From Chara braunii (taxonomy: Eukaryota > Streptophyta > Charophyceae > Charales > Characeae), in NCBI GenBank assembly GCA_003427395.1, contig BFEA01000589.1:575214-626437 (forward strand): DNA of 51,224 nucleotides. Direction: 5' to 3'. The notes below the pieces were generated by a model, which was not told where the DNA came from, made no database searches, and worked only from the letters and a program-made list of their open reading frames with translations. Shown one piece after another: positions 21,127 through 32,164 of this stretch. The translations under genes and the position numbers were made by a program. Within the stretch, counting starts at the first letter, position 1. Every line of letters begins with the position of its first letter.

Positions 21127-21303
21127 GGATCGTCCCACAACCTTGAGACTTTAATATCGTGCGATGATCCAGGCCGTTCGGCAGGCCCTATGGTCCGGAT
21201 TTTCACGCAATCTTAAAAGTTCCAAACTCTTAAGATCATTTTCACGCGATCTTAAAAGTTTTAAACTCTTAAGATCGCACAAAAATCCGGACCATCGGGC
21301 CGA
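21127..21303. repeat. nested inverted repeats (fold-back, MITE-like)
   Basis: The segment 21187-21303 has arms GCCCTATGGTCCGGATTTT and AAAATCCGGACCATCGGGC that pair almost fully, with inner ATCTTAAAAGTT / AACTCTTAAGAT arms. Immediately left, 21127-21172 forms a second hairpin from GGATCGTCCCACAA and TCGTGCGATGATCC, apparently related in sequence. No flanking target duplication was found. Confidence 0.8.
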
Positions 21304-22869
21304 TAGGACCGCGGGTGGTCCGGATCTGACAATTCTCACATTAGCGATTTCTACAAGTGTAGGGATTCACACACTGCAAGGCAGAGGAAACCATTAGGAC
21401 AGAACACTGAACTCTATTACACGGAGAATCATCCTAGTCCCACGAGACGATAAAATCAACTACTAAGCGTATTGACCGCTGAGTGCAATCATTTTTCCAG
21501 CAGGAACTTACCAACAGCCTCTTGCCATTCTGGCCCTTCCTCTTAAGCTTATCAAATGCTGGACAACCACAAAGACATCATTTCTCTGCCGGCAGACCGT
21601 GTACTACGGCCAATAGTTCTTGCTAGCGTCTAGTCCAATAAATACTCCACAGTTCATGTTACCACGATTCCCACACCGCAAGGAAGATAAAACCCACACA
21701 CCGGGCACTGTCACTCTGAGTCTGATAATCACGTTATGTAAACAGAGAGGTGCCGGCGCACAGACGTTCATAACCAACAAAACCGATCTTCATAACATGC
21801 GTGATGAAAACGGACAACCACATCCACAATTAACACGTACACGCAACAGACTCAAACCCCAACTCGAGCACTATATCCCTGGATATCATAGACAGGTCAG
21901 GTTTTATGTCCATACGGACCTACATACGACAGGTTTTCCAAAATCCATGAGCCTACACGGACGAACTGTTAGATAAGAAAACATTCAGATACAAACGCCA
22001 CAACCACAAACATACAACAAAGAGGGTCATCAGGAGCACAGAAATGTTGAAAAAGGGTAAATGTGCTTCTGCTGATCAAAGGAGGCACAAGCCAACAAGA
22101 GTTCTTCACAACAAATCATATTCTCAAAATTCCACAACGAAATGCCAACCAAATTCTTCCACTTCGACAGACACACCTGACTGAACCGACGGTAAAGAGA
22201 GAACACATGCGTTGAAACTGGAAAAAACTACCACCGTCCTCCTCAGTTCCATTGTGCCGTGTGCCCCCACGACGACGAATATTTCAAACACGCGTTCCTC
22301 ACAATGCTAAACCAATGCCATTACCTATTTCCATCGCTCGTTGCCCACGATAGAGAAAGGAACAATCGCATCAAGCATCACCAAACAATCACCAAAACAT
22401 CGCTCATCAGTTTCCAGCAGGCGATCAGGCTGAGCGGTGGTGATTGGTCCACCTCTCCCCTTCAGAGGATCGCAAACAGGCACCACGGCTCTTTCCGGGC
22501 AGAACATAGTCTAAGGGGGGAGCGAAGGCACAAAGCACGCATTCAGAATGGTGGAGTTGGAAACAGGCATATTTTTTCTCATCCGGACGGAAATGGTGAA
22601 GACTCGAAAAACCGGAAAAGACAAGCAGAGAGATTTAACTAACACAAACTTCAACACGACTCTGCTGCGAAGAGAAGACCGAGATCGGTAATCCCGAGGG
22701 AGGACGAACAGAAAGCCATAAAAGACCCATTGCACCAGATGAAGAGGTGGCAAATGACAACACTACTATCACATGCAATGGCGATCCTCCGAGCGAATGC
22801 AAAACTGAAAAGAAATCAACCTAGCAACAAACGAAACCCTATTGATCCTACTCCTACCACAAGCTTCTA
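21304..22869. other. non-coding stretch downstream of NAP1-like gene
   Basis: Lies 3' of the minus-strand NAP1-like frame and should include its 3' untranslated region. I see no other gene. A weakly repeated block (ATTCACACACTGCAAGGCAGA near 21363; ATTCCCACACCGCAAGGAAGA near 21667) suggests an old duplication. Confidence 0.45.
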
Positions 22870-23793
22870 TTACTGTTCAGCTTCATCGTCTTCGTCCTCG
22901 TCGTCTTCATCGTCCTCGTCCTCGTCGTCGACGGCTTCACCCGTGTACCATGCCACAGCGTGTGGAATGATCTGCTCCTTGATAGAGATTCCCAGCTCGT
23001 AATCATCCTCCAAATCTTGATGAAGCTCCTCCATCTCCACGTCGTCCAGCTTGTCCTCGTCTTCAGGGATCTCAGGAGGCGTAAAGAACGTGAAAAAGCT
23101 ATCGCAGTCTTCCTCGCCATCACCCTTAGCCTCCGAGGGCTTCTCCTCACCGTTCGTGCGAGCAGATTTTCTCACAGCCGCCGATTTCGCCGCCTGGCAG
23201 AGATTATCCTTCTTCCACTCTATGGTCGTCCCTACCGCCTTGTCCAACACCGGCTCGCCGTCATCGTCGTCCATGTGGTAAGTCTTCGTCAGAATCTCGT
23301 TGCTGAAAAACGGATTGGGAGCGAAAACAAATTCCAACTTGAAACTGGCGTCGTTTCCATCTTCTTGCAAACGACTACATCTGACATCTTTCAAGTGCTT
23401 CAGAGCTTCCTCGTCCCGGGTAGTGATGCGCCTCCCCAGGTCGTCGTGGTTCTTGAAAACAGTCAGCCAGAAATCTGGCACTCCCTTCACTCCACCGTCG
23501 TCAGCACCGGTCTCAGCGACAGCAGCCGCGGCTTCACCAGAAACGATCGCCTCTCTTTTGACATAAAAAGGCTCGTACAACTTCTCATACTTCCTCTCTA
23601 GGGCAGCCAGCTCTTCGCGAAACTTCTCCTCCACTTCGTCGTGCTCCTCCTGAAGTTTCTGCAACTCTTCGACACGTACCCGTACGGTCTTCGGCAGGCC
23701 CTGAAGAAACTCTGCAACTCGAGGGTCGACGTCCATCATCTCGCTATCGCCCTGCGGACTCGAACTCTCGTCGTTCGCTGCAGCGTTGGCCAT
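22870..23793 (-). CDS. nucleosome assembly protein 1 (NAP1)-like histone chaperone
   Basis: NAP1 proteins bind H2A-H2B and H3-H4, shuttle histones and assist nucleosome assembly and exchange. The frame is 307 residues from ATG at 23793, chosen because its context (ACAATGGCC) is a strong plant-type start; the open frame reaches 23823 only with a non-ATG codon. Residues 34-82 form the long charged dimerisation helix (VEELQKLQEEHDEVEEKF, LYEPFYVKR). Residues 104-200 match the NAP core: GVPDFWLTVFKNH, RDEEALKHLKDVR, FKLEFVFAPNPFFSNEILTKTY. SFFTFFTPP (232-240) and IIPHAVAWYTGEA (275-287) are family hallmarks, followed by an acidic tail to the stop. No intron is seen within it. The tail is short and lacks the C-terminal prenylation box common in plant NAP1, so it may be a shorter paralogue, a retrocopy or a model needing another exon. 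SET-type proteins are less likely because of the NPFF and PHAVAW blocks. Confidence 0.93.
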   Translation of the reverse strand: MANAAANDESSSPQGDSEMMDVDPRVAEFLQGLPKTVRVRVEELQKLQEEHDEVEEKFREELAALERKYEKLYEPFYVKREAIVSGEAAAAVAETGADDGGVKGVPDFWLTVFKNHDDLGRRITTRDEEALKHLKDVRCSRLQEDGNDASFKLEFVFAPNPFFSNEILTKTYHMDDDDGEPVLDKAVGTTIEWKKDNLCQAAKSAAVRKSARTNGEEKPSEAKGDGEEDCDSFFTFFTPPEIPEDEDKLDDVEMEELHQDLEDDYELGISIKEQIIPHAVAWYTGEAVDDEDEDDEDDEDEDDEAEQ

Positions 23794-26650
23794 TGTCCTG
23801 TTCGGTCTACGTGCAGGCCACACCGCTACTTAACCGCTGCCGTCAGGAGACGACCCCTCGCGGACAGAAACTGATGAGCGCCGGTGAGAGATCAGCACGA
23901 CTCCTGCACAGTAGGTAGGTTCGACAGCAGTACCAAACACCGCAAAGATGGGTCAGCAAACACGAAAACATTTAAAAAGACCAGCAACAGCATACAACCG
24001 CACCAGCACAAAATCTTTCGTCTTCTAATCATATCACGTGCATACATCCCATCCTACGTTACTTGTGAACATAAGGCCTTACCAAGACGGGGGGGGGCTA
24101 GTCATACCACCTAACATACAAGCGGACATCCCATATCCTACGTACAAGTCTGCCGTTGCTGCTCCGTCTGTAGAATGAGCTCACACACAGTCTGGCACTG
24201 GCAACCACCCGATCCGTTGTTCTATCACCTACCCCGCTGCAACATGTAGACATTCCTTCTGTCTGGGCCTGACCGTCGACCAAACCAACTCAACACTGCC
24301 TCACAGCTGGACGCAATCAAATGGCGCAGACATTGGACACTAAACAGCAAATCGAAAGAGCATCGACCATGTTCGAGAGGGAGAAACAAGAACGCTCAAC
24401 AAACGACAAGCAATGCTCACTGATCTGACTACTTATAACAGCTCACAAAACGGCGACGCATGTATGAAACACAGCCATTCTCAATCACGTTCGCTAACAT
24501 AAGCACATGCAGCACATGGAGCATCAGCGAATTACGCACTTCACGAAACGCCGACCGACTAAACGAGCTCAAAGATTTTAGCGACGACGAATCCACTTCT
24601 TCAAGTGTTCACACAGATGGGACAAGCAACTGCAATACCTCGGTTTAATGTCGACGGGGAAGGGTTGGGACGTGATGTCCGAGGCGGATCCGCCAGTGCA
24701 CCATGCATACACCCACAACATTTACCCACACACTTCCACCCACCCAATCACGGGAGCATCCTCGCACGTAGAGGGAATGACTCCGAACAAAGGAACAAAA
24801 AAAATTCCACGCGAGTAGACAACTACGAGAAGAGCCGAGAAGAGCCGCAAACTTCAGTACATATCTCCCTAAGTTGCTCCATTTTGGCAAAAAAATAGAG
24901 TTAACAAGACCGAGCGAGACAGAATCAATTACCTCACATCAAATACAGCAAGGGAGTGAGGGGTCAGTAACAGCCAAAGAGGCAGGGATACACCCGATCG
25001 AAATGCAGGGGGATACCAAATAAGCCAAGCCATCTGCAAACACATCTCCCCCTTCACTCCACTGCCGTCCTCCCTGCCTCACTCCTTCCCTCCGTCGTCA
25101 TCCTGCCAGCCCCCACGGCATAATTCGACGAACTATCCTTTCTGTTCTCCAATCACGACCAAAACCAACCAGCTGAGTAAACTCAGCGCCGCAATCTACT
25201 TGCGACATGCATGCCAGGCTTGAATGGACGTGCGTGCTCATTCGTAAATGCCAAGGCAGTTCCAGTTTTATAAATCCAGTGAAACAGGCCCCCTGCTTAA
25301 ATGCCCTCGGCCCTATGACGTCGAAGGCGATCGTCAACACCATTTATCTCAAGAAGGCGATGGAAAGCACACTATTTACCTCATAATAATCAGCAAACGC
25401 CATACCGAACAACCCCCCCCGTGCATCCTAACGTCCCCACCATGTTCGCAGAATTCTTTTTTTTTCGCAATCAAGAAAAGATCCAAATCAGAGAGTAACA
25501 GAAAGTCCGCGCACGAGATTTACAACTCACTCAATCTCAACTGGAAAGGTCAAAATAAAATCAAAATAAAATCACTGTCACCGAATCTCTGTCCCCGTCT
25601 TCTACAACTCCGATTGAGAAGCCCACGTGTATCCCGACAGCCACAAACTGCGATGGCCTTTCTAGCATTGGCGCACCAATGTAGAATAGGAAAAAGTACG
25701 ACCGCACGTTGCCGCAGGGCGTGACCAGATGCATCAGTTACTACAAATGCGATGGATGCATCTTGCCACTTTCTGAGGATGGTGCACTCGTACGTTTTTC
25801 GTTTCGACAGTGGTGTGGCGAGGCCCTCCTTGACGAAAAGGGATCAAGAGCTTGTAAAATCACGTGGTGGGGACCACCTCGCCACCAGTACTGAAGAACG
25901 GACGCCGTACAAACTACCCAGAATCGCCTTCGGTACAAAGCTGGAAAAGGCAAACACAAGCAAAGGACACTCGAAGAGGAAACGACGGAAAGGGAAAAAC
26001 AAACAAAAAAGGAAACGACCAAGATGTGGCTCAAGTACTGCAGTGGTACACATAGCAAGTCAACATGCCTCCTCCTCCTCTCCCCTCCTCCCCTACCCTC
26101 CTCCCCTCCCCACCTCTTTGACCCACGAAGGAAGCCGAGTCATCAATCGCCGCGAGACCAGCCTGTATCTTGGTGATCTGCCGTCGTCTCGAGATGAGCA
26201 TTTTCAGTGAGCGCAGGGCCAGAGCCCCTACCTCAAGCCCGAAAACCCCTGCTCCTGCTCTATCCGAAAACGTGCTTACAGATGAGATCTTAGTGGCTCA
26301 AGGGTAAGCTAAGACACGATGTCTCGTCACGATACAAAGCAGCTGACATACGACGCTGTATTAGTTTGCCGTTTAACCCTGCTCCTGCTCTAGCTGAAAA
26401 AACGCCGAAAATGGTCACGAGGCAGAGATAATTCGTAACATCTTCCTAATATAATCATTTCTCGATTGATACAAACCCACATACCAAAACCCCAAAAAAA
26501 AAAAAGACACATGCATCTCTCTCACCAGGTAAGCGACTGACAAGTACGCATAAAAGCACACAAGCACATAAAAGGTTAGTCCAGCAGCTGCGCATATACG
26601 ACATACACGACGCCGAACCTAGTAACAAGGAGGGTACGTGCCGAAAACAA
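23794..26650. other. 5' flank of NAP1-like gene and anonymous sequence
   Basis: Upstream of the minus-strand gene. No TATA box or second gene is recognised. Noted: a G9 run near 24089, a C8 run near 25413, and CCTGCTCCTGCTCTA twice (about 26249 and 26379) with a following GAAAA. Open frames of 60-160 residues on both strands show no domain. Confidence 0.45.
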
Positions 26651-26654
26651 TTCG

Positions 26655-27065
26655 ATGGGCTTGCACAAGAGAAAGAGAGGGAGAGAGAGAGAGAGAAGCG
26701 ACGACAACGGAGAAGGAAGAAAATGCGGGAGGATGGGGAAAGAGGTGGGCAGAGGGGGAGGGAGGGCAGAGAAAGACGTTGAGAGAGAGAAAAGAAGGGT
26801 AACAGGGGAAGAGGCAAGCGCGACACAATCCATCAATGGGGGAGCGAAGGGGGGAGATAGAGAGAGAGAGGGAGAGAGAGAAGCGACGACAGCAAGGAAG
26901 GAAGAAAAGGCGGGAGGATTGGGGGGAAGAGAGAGAGAGAGAGAAAGGGAGACAGAGAGAGAGAAAGAGAGAAGCGAGGGACACAGAGAGAGAGAAAGAG
27001 AGAAGCGACGACAGCAGGAAAGGAAGAAAAGGCGGGAGGATGGGGAAGAGAGAGAGGAGGGTAAA
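26655..27065 (+). repeat. ~400-bp polypurine block with repeated GAAGCGACGACA unit
   Basis: Almost pure A/G on the + strand with (GA)n tracts. The block AGAAGCGACGACARC, then GGAAGGAAGAAAAGGCGGGA or similar and a GGATGGGG block, occurs three times (about 26694, 26879 and 27002), with a partial copy at about 26970. Such homopurine mirror-like DNA can form triplex structures. Overlapping frames rich in Arg/Glu (+) or Ser/Leu/Pro (-) are artefacts. Confidence 0.9.
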
Positions 27066-27831
27066 AGAACAAAATGCAGCCTAGATTAAGATAGAGATGC
27101 TCATAAAATCATAGATAACAGAAATAGTAATTGAAAACGATGATGGAAATAGGGGACGTGATGAACAAAATTCTAAAAATGGTGGAGAAAATGTAGTGAG
27201 GCCCTCCCCCTCTCTCTAAACCGGACCGGAGTCTGTGAGGCTTGCCCCTTCCTTTAATGAAGAACAAAAACAAAAAAATTGAGAGACAGAGAGAGAGAGA
27301 GAGAGACACCCCTTCCTAGTGTAGTCACACCCCCCTACTTCACCCCGACAGACACCCTCCCTCATCCCGTCAGACCCCTCTCCCTCGTCCCATCACACCC
27401 CTCTTCGTCGTCGCGTGAGAGCCCCATCCCGTCAGCACCCCCTCCCTCGTCGCCCTGCCCCTTCGAATGAAAAACAAGAAAAAAAGCGAGAGAGAGAGCG
27501 AGAGAGACTGACCTCGGTGGCGGCTGTCTCCTTGGCGCGACGCCGATGGCCTCCTGCGCGATGGCAACCTCCTTCGAGCGATGGCGGCCTCTTTCCGCGC
27601 GAAGTGGCAGCCGGTGAAGACGGAGTTTCAGCGACGCGTTCCTCCCTCTGCGTCGGCGGCTACCTCCGAGTTCGAAAACTGAAACTAAAAACTCCCGCTG
27701 CCAGGAGAAGGGTTCTTCAGGGCCAGAGGGGAATGCAGTGCTTCGGAAGCCCAGGGCCTTCAGGGCCGGTCCGGTTCGGGCCCCTTTCGACAAAAAAAAC
27801 AGAGCAACAATTTTACGGGGTCCCCCAGGGG
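27066..27831. other. anonymous stretch with GA microsatellites
   Basis: (GA)n at about 27286-27305 and 27488-27505. At 27530-27600 GCGATGGC-type blocks repeat about every 22-30 bp. The 157-165 residue frames on both strands (27362-27835 and 27415-27912) have no recognisable domain. Confidence 0.4.
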
Positions 27832-27922
27832 CCAAGTCCCACTTACCCTAATTCTTCATTTGTGACCCTAGATTACGAAGATCAAAGGCCAGAAATGAAG
27901 AATCCAAGCTAATGGGACTTGG
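27832..27922. mobile_element. small fold-back element, copy 2
   Basis: Terminal CCAAGTCCCACTTA and TAATGGGACTTGG bound a ~91-bp sequence with inner arms ATTCTTCATTT / AAATGAAGAAT and the interior GACCCTAGATTACGAAGATCA shared with copy 1 at 3766-3874. Inverted similarity extends out to GGGGTCC on both sides (about 27817 and 27950). Confidence 0.85.
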
Positions 27923-28509
27923 TCCCAGGCAGTGGAAAATGGCCTGTGGACCCCAAAAAAAAATCGAGCTTTTTCAAAACGGGGTCAAAACGGGGTCAAA
28001 ACGGACGTACCGAACAGGACTGTCTGGATGGGGAGCCAGCCGTGGTTTGCAACCATTATTAAAAATTATTATTATTATTAGGGATAATTTGTAAAATAGG
28101 CCGATATTCAGGGGCATGTTGGCATAATCTCGACTTATGAGGGTATTTTGCAACTTATGAGGCCCAACCAATTCAATTACCTGTCAAGTCAACCAAATGG
28201 TGGCCCTCTAACGCATCCCCCTCACCATGTTCTACGGTGAAGGTGTCATAGTGTCCAGCGGCGGTACCCCCTTTTTTCACAGGTGTTGACGCTAAAAAGT
28301 GTTTAGTATCTTGTGATAGATCTTAGTATGGCAGCCCTCGATATGGCAGATGGGAAACCTCGACGCGAGGCATGCTCCCCCCCACCCAACCCGGGTATTG
28401 ATAGGGAAGACGATGCTAGACTTTGGGGATTGATGCGTCTGACGAGGAAGGCATCACGCCCTTAAACATTGACCCAGGTGAAATGGTAGTTCAGGGACGA
28501 CAGGCGAAA
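27923..28509. other. anonymous stretch
   Basis: Contains a short tandem GGGGTCAAAAC (about 27980-28005) and an ATT microsatellite near 28062-28080. No gene seen. Confidence 0.4.
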
Positions 28510-29086
28510 TTTAAACCACCACTACCCCCACCATCATAAATTAGGGGGAACCAGTAGCACAGGTCCATGAGGGTTACCGGTAGCACAGAGGGGGGACTGG
28601 CGGAGTGGCAAGATTCAAAAATGCGTCAAATTACCCCTGCAATTTATTTCGCGGTTCAAATGATTTTTTTTTTAATGTTTTTCCTGTAAAGATCATGACA
28701 AATTTACGGACCCTCAAATTTTTGGAGTTATTGGGTCATCCTTCTTATCGCAAAAAATCACGAAAATTTGGTTACTTTTCCCGTTGGCCCATATGTGGTA
28801 GAGTAACAAAAATAGAACGAAACAACGCGACATTTACTTCACCATCTAAATTTTGTTTTTCATTTTTTTTATATTTTTCCTTGAAATATCACGACCTAAT
28901 TTACATGATATCAAAGTTTCAGATTTTTCTGCCAATATTTATAAGCACAAAAAATCACAAAATTTTACGCTTGAAAAATCATAAACTGGATCCGCCTGCG
29001 CCTACCGGTCGCCCCCCCCCCTAAAAACCCAATCCGTAAAACCAAAAAAAATAATTTTAGGTCGGCAGGGGTAGTGGTGGTTTAAA
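28510..29086 (+). mobile_element. TIR element with perfect 19-bp inverted ends
   Basis: TTTAAACCACCACTACCCC at 28510-28528 is the exact reverse complement of 29068-29086. The outermost TTTAAA is itself palindromic, so it may be a target duplication or part of the ends. The interior repeats a ~190-bp module (ATCAYGAC..TTTAC..., AAAAAATCAC) and matches, in opposite orientation, 38770-39267. No transposase is seen, so it would be non-autonomous. Confidence 0.85.
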
Positions 29087-29427
29087 GTTAATGCTTCCAT
29101 TGACCGTGTGAAAATTGCATGGTTGAAAAAATATACCGTCACAATAATTTATGAGAGAGAGTTCGCTTTCTACCCAAGAAAGTAAGGGATGATATTGTAA
29201 GAGGGTATGAAGACGATACGATTCAGGATGGCAGCTTCGGCATCGACAACTTCATGAGAGGTAGAGTGGAAGTGGAGAACTCTAATGTGATCTCTTTATT
29301 TAACGAAATCTCATGCGACTGCAGTTGGATGATCACGAAGGAACATGACGAGATTGTGGTTGGTCTGACTACCTACAAGCTAGAATTCAAACTTTGGTTA
29401 TCCAAGGCCCAACTGCGAGAGCAAGAA
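29087..29427 (+). other. short open frame of unknown origin
   Basis: The frame 29254-29445 (63 residues, EVENSNVISLFNEISCDCSW...) reads like ordinary protein sequence but is too short to assign and ends inside the neighbouring MITE. Confidence 0.2.
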
Positions 29428-29945
29428 CAGAAAAATTTCCCATAATTAAATAATGATTCCAGAGTCAAATTACATTCTAAATTTTAAATTTTCATTATAT
29501 TTTAAAAAATGTCATTCCAATTTTAAAATTTTATATGTTTACTTGAAAACTTTCCTTCCAAGAATGGGGTATTCCTTCTCATTTGAACTGCATGCTAAAG
29601 ATGGAATGAAAGTCTGAATGAGTTAATGAAATATTTTAATTGGACTCTCATTCTAAGTAAGGATTTTCAGTCATAAATTAGTTAATCCAATCTACATAAG
29701 AAGATATTTGTTGTAGTAAAATGAAAGTTTAATTAAAACATTTCATATACTCGTCCTGACTTTCATTCCATCTTGAACAAATAGATGTAGTTGGAAGAGA
29801 AAGTTCATATTTAGATGAAAAACTTATCAAACTGAATCGAAAATTTTAGAATTGGACGAACATTGAAATTATAATTTATAAATATGAAGGATTTTTTTTT
29901 TATGGAATATTTTTTCAACTTTCATTTCTCGTGGAAATTTTTCTG
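29428..29945. mobile_element. palindromic MITE, copy B
   Basis: Ends CAGAAAAATTTCCCATAA and (complement) CAGAAAAATTTCCAC, so the inverted ends are clear, and the two halves are imperfect inverted copies across most of the ~518 bp. Same family as copies A and C. No target duplication is recognisable. Confidence 0.88.
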
Positions 29946-30010
29946 TTCAATTGCGTGAGGAGGATGAACTTTCCTTCTAGGTGATAACAGTTTATGTGCC
30001 GTTAGACTCC

Positions 30011-30531
30011 AACAGGAAAATTTTCCAGAATTAAATAATCATTCTATAATAAAATTACATTATAAATTTTAAATTTTCATTTCATCTTAAAAATGTAATT
30101 CCAATTTTAAAATTTTTCGTCTTACTTGAAAACTTTTATTTAAAGAATGGGGTATCCCTTCTTATTTGAACTGCATGCTAGAGATGGAATGAAAGTCTGG
30201 ACGAGTTCATTAAATATTTTAATTGGACTATCATTTTAAGTAAGTATTTCCAGTCATAAACATGTTAATCCAATCCAAATTAGAAGATATTTGTTGTAAT
30301 AAAATGAAAGTTGAATTCAAAATTTTTATAAACTTTTTCAGACTTTCATTCCATTTTGAACAAATAGATCAGTTGGAAGGGAAAACTCATATTTAGACTG
30401 AAATTTATCAAATAAAACTAAAAATTTTAGAATTTGGCTAACATTGGAATTATAATTTATAAATATGAAGGATTTGTTTTTTATCAAATATTTTTTCAAC
30501 TTTCATTTCTCATGGGAATTTTTCTATTGTC
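30011..30531. mobile_element. palindromic MITE, copy C
   Basis: Begins AACAGGAAAATTTTCC and ends GGGAATTTTTCTATT. About 67 bp after copy B in the same orientation. The internal GATGGAATGAAAGTCTGG / CAGACTTTCATTCCATT arms are intact. Confidence 0.85.
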
Positions 30532-30919
30532 GTTCTTCTACCGAAAAGCGCAAATTTGCAAGGCGAGCGGACAGATAGTCGGAACTTATCCTACGTAGCC
30601 AAACCGACTCAAACCTTCATTAGTCAACATTAAATTTGACTTGGATAATGCATCTCGTCCTAATATGAAGGACAAGATCTGGGTCGAAATAGTTGAGGAT
30701 GACGACCTTGAAGTGAAAATGATGTCCAACACTGAATGCGTGAAATCCTAACAAAACCACAAAACCTAACATTTTTTATAGAATGAAAAAGTAAAAGTCA
30801 AATTGTTATTTTTTGACACATAAAAGAGAACAGTTTTACTTATTTTTCGAGAAAAAATGCAAAAAAATAGCAAAAAATCTAACGATTCTCGAATCGTGCA
30901 AGTAAATTCTCTCCAGCAA

Positions 30920-31130
30920 AAAACATGTTATAAGACTATAAGTCGTTCTCAATAGATTGAAAAAAGACACAGATTAAACAAGACAGTCTTTAAGGACTGC
31001 AAGACGAACTCGAAAGATGTTAAAAAAAATAGTTTCAGTGAATACTCATTTATAGAACTATAAGTCGTTTTCAACAGTTTGGTAAAAAACATGTTCTGCA
31101 AAAACTACTTTATAAAACTATAAATTTGTG
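30920..31130 (+). repeat. ~60-bp tandem repeat, about four diverged units
   Basis: AACTATAAGTCGTTTTCAA-type units occur at about 30930, 30985, 31050 and 31106, each followed by an A-rich stretch. Confidence 0.6.
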
Positions 31131-31480
31131 TAACACACCAAAAATATTCGAAGCTTTTTCAAACGTCTGAACATGTTTGGGTGCTTGACCGAATGTCTCC
31201 CGAACATGTTCGATCGAACATCTAAAAATAATAATAATAATAATAATAAATTGTTTTGGTTTGTTATTTTGAACTCGATTTTGATTACGAATTTGAGCAT
31301 AACTCTCAATAATAGTTCTTTGTATTATTATTTTACATAACATATATTGCTTTCATACTTTTATGAGAATTTTTTTTTTTTTTTATGCTTGCGTTCGGAG
31401 GGTTTGGGCGTTCGTTCGTGTTCGGTCGTGAATGTTCAAACACGATGCTACACAATTGTAAATTAATATAACTCTATTTT
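31131..31480. repeat. GAACG/GTTCG-rich segment, possible hAT-like MITE
   Basis: GAACATGTTYG and CGTTCG motifs cluster at 31160-31220 and 31390-31440 around an (AAT)n tract. The outer sequences TTGTGTAACA (about 31125) and TGCTACACAA (about 31448) could be short inverted ends, but I find no clean target duplication. Confidence 0.4.
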
Positions 31481-32160
31481 TAAGTTAACTGTAAAACACT
31501 TGTCAAAAAATATATGTTATGTAAAAAAAAAATTCAAACACCTTTTGTTTATGAGAGATCTTCAAATTCTTAGGCAACCACGATTTAAAATTAAAAAATA
31601 AGTAAATATAAAATAAAACATAAAAAATAATATATTCGTCCATGTATGAGAGAACTTATCCAAGCAAATGTATTTGTGAACAAGAGAAATATGTGCGTGT
31701 TTGAACCCCCCCCAAATAGGTTCGTTGTGCTACATACCTTATAAAATTATAAATATGATTTTCTTAGATAAACAAAAAATTGAGATATTTCGGTTTTTGA
31801 ACAAACGGTGTTTTGCAAGGCAGTGATTTTTTATAATAATTATTGCTTATGTCCTCACCATTTCTCATGCTTATATAAAAATATTGTTTTATTCTTTTTT
31901 TGCATGCAATTTACTTCATATATAATTTTGTTCATGTAGGAAGCCTGAAAAATGTACTAACAGAACCTTAAAAAAAATTCATGCAAACCGAACATTTTTT
32001 TTTAAAGGGTTTTTACGAATCCTATGTTGTCTTCGAAAATGTCAAAATGTCATCACTTTCATGTGATTTTTCACATTCAAGCAGTGTCGGCGAGGAGCGG
32101 GGGAGTAGTAACAAAGCGGTTAACAAATAAACAACGGTTAGGAATTCTCGAATTCTCAAG
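31481..32160. other. AT-rich stretch containing one shared ~90-bp module copy
   Basis: 31505-31600 matches the ~90-bp module found several times at 43.8-46.2 kb (ATGTTATGTAAAAAA..., CACCTTTTGTTTATGAGAG). The remainder shows nothing recognisable. Confidence 0.5.
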
Positions 32161-32164
32161 GGTA

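Noticed and set aside
27362-27912. Overlapping 157- and 165-codon frames on opposite strands
   Set aside because: GC-rich local repeat sequence; no domain on either strand and they mask each other.
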